Shown one piece after another: positions 23,228-31,050 of a DNA stretch of 31,195 bases. The position numbers and the translations under genes are program-made. The notes below the pieces were generated by a model, which did not search any database, had not been told where the DNA came from, and saw nothing but the letters and a program-made list of their open reading frames with translations. Origin of the DNA: JALRHH01 sp964638875 (GTDB taxonomy: Bacteria; Patescibacteriota; Saccharimonadia; Saccharimonadales; JALRHH01). The DNA is taken from the NCBI GenBank assembly GCA_964638875.1, contig CAZXBL010000006.1, positions 1-31,195 on the forward strand, given 5' to 3'. Numbering within the stretch: the stretch's first letter is position 1; each line of letters starts with the position of its first letter.

Positions 23228-23233
23228 TATACT
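23228..23233 (+). promoter_or_regulatory. candidate -10 of the aminopeptidase gene
   Basis: TATACT at 23228-23233 lies 11 nt before the ATG at 23245. It follows the uvrC stop by 2 nt; read-through from uvrC is the alternative. No Shine-Dalgarno precedes the ATG. Confidence 0.35.
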
Positions 23234-23244
23234 AGTAGGCTGAT

Positions 23245-24459
23245 ATGAACGCTGATTTTTTTGTTGAGAATAGGAAGCGCCTCCTGGAACTCTTTACCGG
23301 CACAGCACCGATTATTCTGACGGCCAACGGTTTGTTGCAACGCAACAGCGATGTCACATACCCCTTTAGGCAAGACAGTTCCTTCTGGTATTTCACCGGT
23401 ATCGAAGAGCCGGATATTATCCTAGTTATCGATAAAAATAAGGAATATCTGATCGTGCCGGAGCGTGATGCCAATAGGCAAGCTTTTGATGGTACTATCG
23501 ATGTCGGAGAGCTGAGTAAAATCTCCGGTATTGAGCAAGTGCTGTCAGCTGATCAGGGGTGGAAACAGCTAGGTATTCGTCTGAAAAAAGTAAAACATAT
23601 TGCGACTTTGGCCCCATCGCCTGATTATGTTGAACATCACGGTATCTACACCAACCCTGCGAGGGCGCGGTTACTAGCACAGGTGCGAGAGCACAACCCC
23701 GATATCGAGGTACTTGATCTGCGTGATCACGTAACTCGCTTGCGTATGATTAAACAGCCTGTCGAACTAGATGCTATTCGTTCGGCAATCGATATCACTG
23801 CGAATGCCCTAAACTCACTCAAGAAACGTGGTTGGGATCGATTCGAGTATGAGTATCAGCTGGAGTCAGCTATTACAGATAAGTTTAGCAAGAAACGGGC
23901 ACGCCACGCTTACAGCCCAATCGTGGCAAGTGGCGGCAATGCTTGTACTTTGCATTATGTCCACAATAGCGGGCGTGTTAAGGACAACGCTTTTGTATTG
24001 CTGGACGTTGGCGCGGAGGTAAGCAACTACGCGGCTGACATTACCAGGACATACGCAGTTGGAACCGTTTCAAAACGCCATCGTACCGTGTATGAAACAG
24101 TGGTTGCCGTTCAGGAGTATGCATTCAGTCTGCTGAGGCCCGGTGTTACGGTCAAAGACTTTGAGCACAAGGTTCAACAGTTTATGGGTGAAAAACTTCG
24201 TGAATTAGGACTTATCAAATCTATCGAAAGTGAGGAAGTCAGGAAATATTATCCCCATGCTACCTCACATTTCTTAGGCCTTGATGTTCATGATGTTGGC
24301 GATTACGAACGTCCTTTAGAAGCAGGTATGGTTATGACGGTCGAGCCTGGCATATATATTCCAGAAGAGAACATTGGTGTACGTATCGAAGATAATGTTG
24401 TTATTACAGAAACAGGCATTGACAACTTATCAGCAAAACTAAGCCGCGTGCTGGAATAG
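23245..24459 (+). CDS. pepP: Xaa-Pro aminopeptidase P (M24B)
   Basis: This 404-residue metal-dependent aminopeptidase removes N-terminal residues linked to proline. The N-terminal AMP_N domain covers about 1-145 (RQDSSFWYFTGIEEPDIILVI); the pita-bread catalytic domain follows with the five metal ligands visible: Asp and Asp in LDVGAEVSNYAADITRTYAVG, His in HATSHFLGLDVHDVG, Glu in MTVEPGIYIP and Glu in VRIEDNVVIT. Length and order match PepP. It follows uvrC by 19 nt. Confidence 0.95.
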   Translation: MNADFFVENRKRLLELFTGTAPIILTANGLLQRNSDVTYPFRQDSSFWYFTGIEEPDIILVIDKNKEYLIVPERDANRQAFDGTIDVGELSKISGIEQVLSADQGWKQLGIRLKKVKHIATLAPSPDYVEHHGIYTNPARARLLAQVREHNPDIEVLDLRDHVTRLRMIKQPVELDAIRSAIDITANALNSLKKRGWDRFEYEYQLESAITDKFSKKRARHAYSPIVASGGNACTLHYVHNSGRVKDNAFVLLDVGAEVSNYAADITRTYAVGTVSKRHRTVYETVVAVQEYAFSLLRPGVTVKDFEHKVQQFMGEKLRELGLIKSIESEEVRKYYPHATSHFLGLDVHDVGDYERPLEAGMVMTVEPGIYIPEENIGVRIEDNVVITETGIDNLSAKLSRVLE

Positions 24460-24468
24460 TGATAGAAT
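24460..24468 (+). promoter_or_regulatory. extended -10 of the holin-like gene
   Basis: TGA followed by TAGAAT (24463-24468) ends 7 nt before the ATG at 24476. No Shine-Dalgarno is present; a leaderless mRNA is implied. Confidence 0.4.
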
Positions 24469-24475
24469 AAGCGTA

Positions 24476-24838
24476 ATGAAATACGGTCCGATTGCCCGCT
24501 TTATTATCCGTTGGTTTGTCTGTGGACTTGGTATTTGGATTGCAGCCGGCCTATTGGGTGATAAATTAGAATACGGTGAGCGATTTACAGTTATTATTAC
24601 TGCAGGTTTTATCTTGGCAGCGGTGAATAGTCTGGTTAAGCCAGTAGTGGTCTTGCTGTCTCTGCCAGCGATATTGTTTAGCCTCGGTTTGTTCATGATT
24701 GTAATCAACGGACTGATGGTAGTGATTGCTAGCTGGCTGTATGAGCCACTACATGTGGCCAACTTTGGGGCAGCAATGCTTGCAGGTATGATAATCGGCT
24801 TGGTAAACTATCTAGTGAACACTATTTTGGAAGATTAA
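24476..24838 (+). CDS. phage-holin-family 4-TM membrane protein
   Basis: This 120-residue protein has four hydrophobic helices and matches the mycobacterial-type 4-TM holin family IV (IITAGFILAAVNSLVKPVVVLLSLPAILFSLGLFMIVINGLMV). Despite the name, these are ordinary chromosomal proteins of unknown role in many bacteria; there are no phage genes nearby. It ends 27 nt before secG. Confidence 0.85.
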   Translation: MKYGPIARFIIRWFVCGLGIWIAAGLLGDKLEYGERFTVIITAGFILAAVNSLVKPVVVLLSLPAILFSLGLFMIVINGLMVVIASWLYEPLHVANFGAAMLAGMIIGLVNYLVNTILED

Positions 24839-24865
24839 CTGCCTGAACGGACAGCAAAGGAAAAT

Positions 24866-25081
24866 ATGAGCATCTACAACTACATCACAATCGTAACAAT
24901 GGTTCTGCTGACAATTCTTATTCTGATTCAGACTCGCGGGGCATCTCTTGGTGCTGGTTTAGGTGGCGGTGGCGGTGAGATTAACACAGAGCGACGTGGC
25001 TCGGACAAGAGCATACACCAGCTGACGATTATTTTGGCATTCGTCTTCGTAGCATCGATCGTTTTGGGCACTGTTGCCTAA
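24866..25081 (+). CDS. secG: protein translocase subunit SecG
   Basis: This 71-residue protein has two TM helices (about 6-23 and 49-69) joined by a Gly-rich loop (ASLGAGLGGGGGEINTERRGSDKSIHQLT), the SecG pattern, including the GLG motif. It stabilises the SecYE channel. An AAAGGA lies 5-10 nt before the ATG. The next gene starts 8 nt after its stop. Confidence 0.93.
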   Translation: MSIYNYITIVTMVLLTILILIQTRGASLGAGLGGGGGEINTERRGSDKSIHQLTIILAFVFVASIVLGTVA

Positions 25082-25089
25082 GAGCCACA

Positions 25090-26880
25090 ATGATAAACAG
25101 AACCACGAAACTGCGGTGGCGTCGTCGCTATAGGCAGCGCAAAAACCAAGTTGAGCAGCTCGGTATACAGACCGAGGACAATATTGAACGACATGTTTTT
25201 AAGCGTTTTGAACGATTGATTCAAGTACGACGTTTTGTCTTTGGTTGGGTGATTTTGTGTCTATTCCTATTTGGTGGCGTGTTGTATCAGACTTCAGTGC
25301 TGAGCAGGTACTATAAGACAAACGTTCCATCAGCGGGTGGGATACTCACAGAAGGAATACTCGGCACTTTTACGAATGCTAACCCAATGTATGCAACAGG
25401 ACCTGTCGATAGTGCAGTGTCAAAACTCGTTTTTGCAGGATTAGTAAAATATGATTCGAACAACCAGCTGGTAGGGGATTTAGCAGAAAGCTGGCAAATT
25501 GATGCAAGTGAGCAGAACTACACGTTTACGCTGCGGCCAAACTTGGTCTGGCAGGACGGCGAGCCACTAACAGCCAACGACGTCGTGTTTACTTATCAAA
25601 CCATTCAGAACCCTGATGCCAAATCACCACTCCTCAGTAGCTGGCAGGGAATTAAGGTGGCTGCTAAAGATGACAGGACAGTAGTTTTTACGTTGCCAAG
25701 TGTACTGAGTTCATTCCAGTACAGCCTGACGACGGGTATTATCCCCGAGCACATTTTGTCCGATGTGCCCGCAGCGCAGATGCGCGCTACCCAGTTTAAT
25801 ACCAGTGCGCCTGTTGGTGCAGGGCCATTCAAGTGGGATGCTATTGAAGTCTCAAATGTAGAAAAGGCTCAGCAAGGTAGGATTGGTTTGCAGCCAAACG
25901 AATATTATCACGATGGTCAATCAGCGCTGCAACGCTACGATATTCACTATTTTACTGATCAAAAACAGATGATTCGTAGCTTTGAAAATAACGAATTAAC
26001 GGCGATGAGCGGCCTTGATACCTTCCCTGATGCACTCGCCAAGGACAGCTCGGTCGAGCAATACAGTATCCCGGTTACGGCACAAGTCATGGTTTTCTTT
26101 AAAACGAGCCACGAGTTCCTCAGTGACACCAAGGTTCGTCAAGCACTTGTGCAAGCTGCGGACCGCGATACACTCCTTAGAAACATAGGTTATCCAGTAG
26201 TTGCATCTAATGAACCATTCTTACCAGGGCATGCTGGCTACGATAAGAGCATTGCCCAGCTGCTGTATAACCAAACTGAAGCAGCCAAGCTACTGGATCA
26301 AGCTGGGTGGTTAATGGGCAAAGATGATATTCGTGAGAAAAATGGCAAGCAGCTAGCTTTTACATTGTATTCTCAAAGCACCAGCGAATATGCCTATGTT
26401 ACTCAAAAGTTGCAGGCTGATTGGAAAAAAGTAGGTGTGAAAGTGGACGTGATTTTACAGCCGGATAATGAATTACAGACAACGGTGACGGGGCATGATT
26501 ACGATGCATTATTATATGGAATCTCGCTTGGTACTGATCCAGATGTGTACGCATACTGGGGGAGTACGCAGGCAGATGAGCGCGCAGTAAACCGCGTCAA
26601 CTTTTCTGAGTACAAGTCGACCACCGCTGATCGTGCCCTGGAGGCTGGACGTACCAGAACTGACTCGGCACTACGTGCGGTTAAATACCGGCCCTTCTTG
26701 GAAACGTGGCGCAATGATGCACCCGCTCTTGCATTGTACCAACCACGATACCTGTACGTTACTCAGGGAAAAATCCATGGATTTGACCCTCATGCCATCA
26801 ACGTTGCAAGTGACCGTTACGCGAATGTTGTGAACTGGAAAATCCATGAAACGGCTGTTGATACAATCAGCATCAATTAG
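25090..26880 (+). CDS. oligopeptide-type ABC substrate-binding protein, membrane anchored
   Basis: This 596-residue SBP_bac_5-family (OppA/DppA-like) binding protein has the conserved core DLAESWQIDASEQNYTFTLRPNLVWQDGEPLTANDVVFTYQTI and a late LALYQPRYLYVTQGKIHGF. The N-terminus is not a signal peptide with a lipobox: a long basic cytoplasmic stretch (1-48, RWRRRYRQRKNQ) is followed by a TM helix at about 49-67, so it would be anchored with the binding domain outside. No OppB/C/D/F genes lie next to it; secG precedes it by 8 nt. Peptide capture would suit an organism lacking amino-acid biosynthesis, but the ligand is unknown. Confidence 0.93.
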   Translation: MINRTTKLRWRRRYRQRKNQVEQLGIQTEDNIERHVFKRFERLIQVRRFVFGWVILCLFLFGGVLYQTSVLSRYYKTNVPSAGGILTEGILGTFTNANPMYATGPVDSAVSKLVFAGLVKYDSNNQLVGDLAESWQIDASEQNYTFTLRPNLVWQDGEPLTANDVVFTYQTIQNPDAKSPLLSSWQGIKVAAKDDRTVVFTLPSVLSSFQYSLTTGIIPEHILSDVPAAQMRATQFNTSAPVGAGPFKWDAIEVSNVEKAQQGRIGLQPNEYYHDGQSALQRYDIHYFTDQKQMIRSFENNELTAMSGLDTFPDALAKDSSVEQYSIPVTAQVMVFFKTSHEFLSDTKVRQALVQAADRDTLLRNIGYPVVASNEPFLPGHAGYDKSIAQLLYNQTEAAKLLDQAGWLMGKDDIREKNGKQLAFTLYSQSTSEYAYVTQKLQADWKKVGVKVDVILQPDNELQTTVTGHDYDALLYGISLGTDPDVYAYWGSTQADERAVNRVNFSEYKSTTADRALEAGRTRTDSALRAVKYRPFLETWRNDAPALALYQPRYLYVTQGKIHGFDPHAINVASDRYANVVNWKIHETAVDTISIN

Positions 26881-26933
26881 CGACTCTCAAGAAGTTCCAA
26901 TTTCGAGTCTAACCTGTTACCATATTTGAGCTA

Positions 26934-26992
26934 CCAGCCAAAATACCAAACCAAGCAACTTGTTTGCTGTTTGGGATTTTGAGAGGAGCTGG
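26934..26992 (+). ncRNA. long nested hairpin (element A1) upstream of tRNA-Leu
   Basis: Four successive helices nest in one another: CCAGC (26934-26938) with GCTGG (26988-26992), CAAAAT (26939-26944) with ATTTTG (26976-26981), CCAAA (26946-26950) with TTTGG (26970-26974), and AGCAA (26954-26958) with TTGCT (26964-26968), closing a CTTGT loop. AGAGGA lies on the 3' side. The loop CTTGT also tops element B. Immediately upstream, 26881-26933 holds a GACTC/GAGTC repeat (26882-26886 with 26905-26909) and no gene. Confidence 0.55.
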
Positions 26993-26995
26993 CCT

Positions 26996-27054
26996 GGTGA
27001 GATAAGCAACAGTGCCGAGCAAACTTGTTTTGGCGGCAGTGTGGTTATCTCACC
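26996..27054 (+). ncRNA. 59-nt structured RNA element B, copy 1
   Basis: Base 1-10 pairs perfectly with base 50-59 (GGTGAGATAA with TTATCTCACC). An inner helix pairs bases 18-22 with 39-43 (TGCCG with CGGCA), and a top helix CAAA/TTTG closes the loop CTTGT. A second copy of identical length at 31051-31109 changes several outer pairs in compensating fashion while keeping bases 17-37 identical. The element ends 16 nt before tRNA-Leu(CAG). It contains no Shine-Dalgarno-supported frame. Confidence 0.6.
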
Positions 27055-27070
27055 ATCACACAAGCAACGA

Positions 27071-27154
27071 GCGGATGTGGCGGAATGGTAGACGCGCTAG
27101 TTTCAGGTACTAGTATCGCAAGATGTGGAGGTTCAAGTCCTCTCATCCGCACCA
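27071..27154 (+). tRNA. tRNA-Leu (anticodon CAG)
   Basis: Class II tRNA with acceptor GCGGATG/CATCCGC, TTCAAGTCC in the T-arm, a variable arm, and loop TTCAGGT within the CTAGT/ACTAG anticodon stem, giving anticodon CAG. The 3' ACCA is encoded in the gene. A structured RNA element lies 16 nt upstream and a terminator hairpin directly follows. Confidence 0.95.
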
Positions 27155-27192
27155 AACTAAAAAACCGGCTTTTGTCGGTCTTTTAGTTTGGT
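27151..27192 (+). terminator. terminator-like hairpin sharing the tRNA-Leu 3' end
   Basis: ACCAAACTAAAA (27151-27162), which begins with the tRNA's own ACCA, is perfectly complementary to TTTTAGTTTGGT (27181-27192). Inside it, ACCG (27164-27167) pairs with CGGT (27176-27179), followed by CTTTT. The inner hairpin plus TTTT is the likely terminator; the outer arm can pair with the tRNA 3' end, an unusual arrangement. Confidence 0.6.
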
Positions 27193-27253
27193 GACGAATA
27201 TGCTTTGAGCCCTAAGAGTGGAGGCAAGAACTGCCTGTGAGGCCGGGCAATTA

Positions 27254-27262
27254 TGCTACAAT
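27254..27262 (+). promoter_or_regulatory. extended -10 for the membrane operon at 27279
   Basis: TGC followed by TACAAT (27257-27262) would start transcription near 27269, with a short AGGA Shine-Dalgarno before the ATG at 27279. Confidence 0.45.
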
Positions 27263-27278
27263 CTTTCTAGGAACAGAT

Positions 27279-27809
27279 ATGTCAGAAGACGCTGCAAAGA
27301 AACAGAATAACCCTACCTACCTCAAAGACCTGATTTTACTGTTTGCAGTGCCAATAGCTATAGCGATTTTTGTTGCAGGAATCGTTTATATACCTAGGCT
27401 GCTCGCCAATCCAAAGTCCGATTTTATATATTCTTTATGTAGCGACTATGACTGTATAGATTCCTTCGAGGTCAATTCGTCTAAACAGGTGACAAGACAA
27501 GAAAGCAGAACATTCGCCACAGAACTCCGCCACAAGAACGCCACTTTACGCTACTATGACTCTGAGAACGACTCCACGAAAAGTGTCAGCCTGGAGGAGG
27601 CGCGACAGTATCGGCTTAATACATCCTCAAAATCATCGGATGGCTATACGCTCACCAGAGAACAAGGTGAGGGGGGCTTTCTGTTCTGGGGTGACTATAG
27701 CTCGGGCTGGTATCTTAAGAACGGGGCAAAGAAGAAGCAAGTTGATCTCGAGGGCGCTAGTTCGGACTATTCACAAGATATTAAATTTTTAGGATGGGTT
27801 GAAAAATGA
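27279..27809 (+). CDS. unknown 176-residue single-TM protein
   Basis: Not recognised. It has a polar N-terminus, one TM helix at about 18-40 (LILLFAVPIAIAIFVAGIVYI) and an extracytoplasmic domain with two Cys (LCSDYDC) and a C-terminal EGGFLFWGDYSSGWYLKNGAKKK segment. The frame extends up to 27237, but ATG 27279 has an AGGA 6 nt upstream and fits the promoter. The stop overlaps the next ATG by four bases. Confidence 0.7.
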   Translation: MSEDAAKKQNNPTYLKDLILLFAVPIAIAIFVAGIVYIPRLLANPKSDFIYSLCSDYDCIDSFEVNSSKQVTRQESRTFATELRHKNATLRYYDSENDSTKSVSLEEARQYRLNTSSKSSDGYTLTREQGEGGFLFWGDYSSGWYLKNGAKKKQVDLEGASSDYSQDIKFLGWVEK

Positions 27810-28825
27810 GAGACAAGCAAGAAATTCTAGCAGAAATACAGGAATCGCTTAGCAGCGGCGTGCTTAACGAAGCAGACCTCAAGACATTCATAGCTACACA
27901 GCCGGAACCGGTGGCAAGTCCGCCCCTTCCCGTGCAGAAAAAGCCAGATAAACTATCTGCTGTCGACGTAATGTTTTACATTGCTGGAATTGTATTCTTT
28001 TCAACCATAATGTCTACAATCATTCAGTCCTGGAACGACGGCAGTGCTTTTGTGCACATAACCTTAAGCGCTGTGGTGGGTGCAATGTTGTGGTCTGTTG
28101 CGTACTATCTTATCAAAGCGCCGTTCCAAAGCGATATTAGGAAAGGCTTAACAAATGCTTTACTGCTGACAGGCTCATTACTAATAGTAGTCGGGGGCTA
28201 TATCGTTACCAACGAGTTAATTGGTGGCTTTGAAGAGGTCAACTATATACCAGGGGCGTTTACGTTAGCAGTTTTGGGCGCAATTCACATCGGTTTTAGT
28301 AGATTGATCAAGAGAGATTTGCCACTGTTGATGGGCATACTACTGAGCGTGGCGTCCTTCCCAGCATTACTTTTTGGGTTTTTGGAGGATTCTGGGGTAT
28401 CAATGGATATATGGTCTGTAATTCTAATAGTTTCAGCAGGGCTTCTCGCCTATGCAACGCGTATCATTGTAAAGGTCAATCAGGATAGACAGGAGCTAAA
28501 TAGTTCGTTTGACTCTTTTGCGGCATTCTTGGCACTAGGAGCAATGTACGTGTCGAGCTTCGGGGACTACGGGGTTTTATGGCTGATGTCGCTTATCGCG
28601 AGTGTATTTGGTATTTTTTATCTGAGTATCATTGCACAAAATAAACACCTGCTTGGCAGCGCATCATTATTCTTGGTTCTTACAGTCATCACCATTTCGT
28701 TTAAATATTTCTCTGGGTTTGGTGCGACAGCCAGTCTGATTGTAGCGACTGTAGGGTTACTTGGCTCTGCTGCGGTTGCATCTAGCATAAACAAAAAATA
28801 CTTTAAGCAACCTACAGTCGGTTAA
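27806..28825 (+). CDS. unknown polytopic membrane protein (about nine TM helices)
   Basis: This 339-residue protein has a soluble N-terminal helical region (about 1-48, EILAEIQESLSSGVLNEADLKTFI) that resembles the short domains preceding DUF2157-type membrane proteins, then about nine hydrophobic helices ending in a basic tail. No transporter signature is visible. It is coupled to the single-TM gene by an ATGA overlap, so the two probably form a membrane complex (inference). Confidence 0.7.
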   Translation: MRDKQEILAEIQESLSSGVLNEADLKTFIATQPEPVASPPLPVQKKPDKLSAVDVMFYIAGIVFFSTIMSTIIQSWNDGSAFVHITLSAVVGAMLWSVAYYLIKAPFQSDIRKGLTNALLLTGSLLIVVGGYIVTNELIGGFEEVNYIPGAFTLAVLGAIHIGFSRLIKRDLPLLMGILLSVASFPALLFGFLEDSGVSMDIWSVILIVSAGLLAYATRIIVKVNQDRQELNSSFDSFAAFLALGAMYVSSFGDYGVLWLMSLIASVFGIFYLSIIAQNKHLLGSASLFLVLTVITISFKYFSGFGATASLIVATVGLLGSAAVASSINKKYFKQPTVG

Positions 28826-28896
28826 AACGCCAAAGTATAAACTACTTTGCACGGCTGGCAATAAGTGCTTAAACGCCTCAATTATTGTGGAAGGTA

Positions 28897-28905
28897 TGCT
28901 ATTAT
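28897..28905 (+). promoter_or_regulatory. extended -10 of the FAD-oxidase locus
   Basis: TGC followed by TATTAT (28900-28905) lies about 40 nt before the ATG at 28946; an AGGA precedes the ATG by about 11 nt. A CAAAGTA/TACTTTG hairpin (28831-28849), not followed by a U-run, sits just after the preceding gene. Confidence 0.4.
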
Positions 28906-28945
28906 AACGGGAGTCGCTAATGCTTAAACTCAGGAATTTCTAGAC

Positions 28946-30561
28946 ATGAATAAAGTCGCTCACTATCTACAGGAGCACCTCGTTGGCGAGGTCATGACCG
29001 GTTCTGACGCCCGCAAATACTTCTCCACTGACGCCAGTATTTTTGCTATACCGCCCGCCATTGTTCTATACCCACGTAACGAAAATGATGTTCGTAAGGC
29101 TACTCGATTTACCTGGCAGCTTGCCGAACGCGGACGCATCATCCCAATCACTGCTCGTGGGGCGGGTACCGACCAGAGTGGAGCAGCTATTGGTCCAGGT
29201 ATCATGATGGCATTTCCTGCGCATATGAACCGACCGGCCTTGTCACGATCGAACCAGGCATAAATTATGCTAAGTTGCAGCAGACCCTACATACGCACAA
29301 CCGGTTTTTGCCACCGTTTCCATCCTCTGCAGAATACTCAACAGTGGGGGGTGCAATTGCTAACAACGCATCTGGTGAAAAAAGTGTTAAATATGGGGAT
29401 ACTCGTGCTTTCGTAGAATCACTGCGCGTTGTCCTAGCTAATGGCGAGGTTATTGAAACCAAACGGCTCAGTAAACGCGAGCTAAACAAAAAGCTCGGAC
29501 TCGCTACGTTCGAAGGCGAGATCTACAGAAATCTCGACACATTGATCGAAGAAAACAAGTCTTTGATTAATAAGATGACTCCAAAAACTACTAAAAATGC
29601 TAGTGGCTACGCGATTGACCAAATACGCCGCAAAGATGGATCGTTTGATCTAACTCCGCTGATTGTCGGCTCACAAGGTACTTTAGGGATCGTTACCGAA
29701 GCAACGCTATCGACGGCACTACATAACCCCAGCCTCACACTGATTGCCGCATTGATCGACGATCTGGGTACGGCTGAACAGATTGTTGCGGATTTACGAA
29801 AACTTCCCGAAATGCCAAGCGCGATAGAGATTGTCGACAAACATTTACTCGACTACGTTCAGGCCCATAATCCAAACCAGCTGAAGGGTATTCTGTCGGC
29901 GCCATTCCCAGAAATGGTCATGCTAATTGAATTTGATAGTACCTCGGAACGAACCCAAAAACGTCTTGCTAAAAAGGCGACTAAAATTTTATCTAAACAC
30001 GAAGTCAATTATCAACTGGAAACAGATCCAGTAAAACGTGATGAATTATGGAAGATACGCCACAGTGCTGCTGCAGTTCTAGCGTATTCTGAGGGCAAAG
30101 TCCGTGCATTGCCTATCATCGAAGATGGTGTAGTTCCAGTTGATCGATTCAAAGAATATGTTGAAGGTATCTACGACTTGTTTAAGAAAAATAGTTTACA
30201 AGCGGCTATTTGGGGTCACGCCGGTGATGCTAACCTCCATGTGCAACCATTTTTGGACCTGAGCCAGCTAGGCGATAGACAAAAGATATTCAAATTGATT
30301 GATGAATACCATGCCCTGGTAATCAAGCTAGGCGGCAGTATCACGGGCGAACACAACGATGGACGTTTGCGTGGTCCGTACCTAGAGGCGCAGTTTGGTA
30401 TAGAGGTGTACGATCTCTTCAGAAAAGTGAAAGAAATATTTGATCCATATTCGACTCTAAATGCTGGTGTAAAAATTGGCGTCACAGTCAATGATATCAA
30501 GCCAATTTTGCGCCAGGAGTATTCCTTAGACCACTTGTATCAACACATGCCTCGTACTTAA
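28946..30561 (+). pseudogene. FAD-linked oxidase (GlcD/D-lactate dehydrogenase-like), frame-disrupted
   Basis: Two open frames encode one protein of the FAD-binding-oxidoreductase family. The N-part (28946-29263, frame 2) reads normally to PAHMNR and then goes out of frame and stops at 29261. The continuation is in frame 1 from about 29236 (GLVTIEPGINYAKLQ) through STVGGAIANNASGEKSVKYG, the FAD-binding core, to the C-terminal HAGDANLHVQPF and GEHNDGRLRGPYL metal-site motifs. Only two bases separate MNR from GLVT where homologues usually have about eight residues, so about 22 bp appear to be missing. The frame change and lost segment probably inactivate it; a local assembly error is the alternative. 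Confidence 0.85.
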
Positions 30562-30563
30562 AG

Positions 30564-30866
30564 ATGGATACGGAATTATTCTATGACGTAATTGGCGTAC
30601 TTGGGGCGGTACTTATCCTGTTGGGCTTCTACCGTATGAGTATTGGGAAATGGAAAAGCCAATCATTCATTTATGAATTAGATAATTTGGTCGGCGCATC
30701 TTTTTTGGCAGCCTACCAGCTTCACCAACAGGCATACATTACGGTGGTACTTAATGTCATCTGGGCTATTATTGCGTTCAGGGGCATAACATCATTTGCT
30801 GAGCGACGCCACAAGCCTCATAAGAAAACCCGTCGTAAGGCTCACCAGCGTTACCATATGTGTTGA
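30564..30866 (+). CDS. CBU_0592-like small membrane protein
   Basis: This 100-residue protein has three hydrophobic segments (about 7-22, 43-56, 58-75) and the pattern LYELDNLVGASFLAAYQLHQQAYITVVLNVIWAIIAF typical of the CBU_0592-like family, whose function is unknown. The C-terminus is strongly basic (RRHKPHKKTRRKAHQR). It starts 2 nt after the oxidase stop and so belongs to the same transcript. Confidence 0.75.
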   Translation: MDTELFYDVIGVLGAVLILLGFYRMSIGKWKSQSFIYELDNLVGASFLAAYQLHQQAYITVVLNVIWAIIAFRGITSFAERRHKPHKKTRRKAHQRYHMC

Positions 30867-30890
30867 TTTTTCCCTGTAAAATGCTACTAT
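30863..30890 (+). promoter_or_regulatory. promoter of the tRNA-Leu(GAG) cluster
   Basis: TTGATT (30863-30868) and TACTAT (30885-30890) are 16 nt apart, with TGC before the -10 making it extended. The start would be near 30897, about 14 nt before the tRNA. Confidence 0.5.
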
Positions 30891-30910
30891 AGACGGGTTC
30901 CTTAAATCTT

Positions 30911-30995
30911 GCGGACGTGGCGGAATTGGTAGACGCGCTACCTTGAGGTGGTAGTGGGGCAACTCGTGGAGGTTCAAGTCCTCTCGTCCGCACCA
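30911..30995 (+). tRNA. tRNA-Leu (anticodon GAG)
   Basis: Class II tRNA with acceptor GCGGACG/CGTCCGC, TTCAAGTCC T-loop and loop TTGAGGT in the CTACC/GGTAG anticodon stem, giving GAG. It encodes ACCA and closely resembles the CAG isoacceptor in this window. The structured elements A2 and B2 follow. Confidence 0.95.
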
Positions 30996-31007
30996 CGCGT
31001 TCTTCAC

Positions 31008-31035
31008 CAAAATTGCGAGAGGATTCGCAATTTTG
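31008..31035 (+). ncRNA. hairpin element A2
   Basis: CAAAATTGCG (31008-31017) and CGCAATTTTG (31026-31035) form a perfect 10-bp stem around an AGAGGATT loop. It lies between tRNA-Leu(GAG) and element B2, in the position that A1 has before B1, and likewise contains CAAAA/TTTTG arms and AGAGGA. An A-run follows it. Confidence 0.5.
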
Positions 31036-31050
31036 AAAAAAAGAAGACTT

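Noticed and set aside
24476..24838. prophage remnant, suggested by the holin-family name
   Set aside because: This family occurs in ordinary chromosomes and no other phage gene, integrase or attachment site is visible.
26881..26940. degenerate minus-strand tRNA-like sequence (TAGCTCA box)
   Set aside because: It has a D-arm-like string but no T-arm, no consistent acceptor stem and no anticodon stem.
27013..27120. GTG-initiated peptide frame (VPSKLVLAAVW...) through element B
   Set aside because: The frame at copy 1 runs into the tRNA and at copy 2 stops after about 11 codons; no Shine-Dalgarno lies nearby, and the outer stem varies by compensating pairs, which fits RNA structure better than coding.
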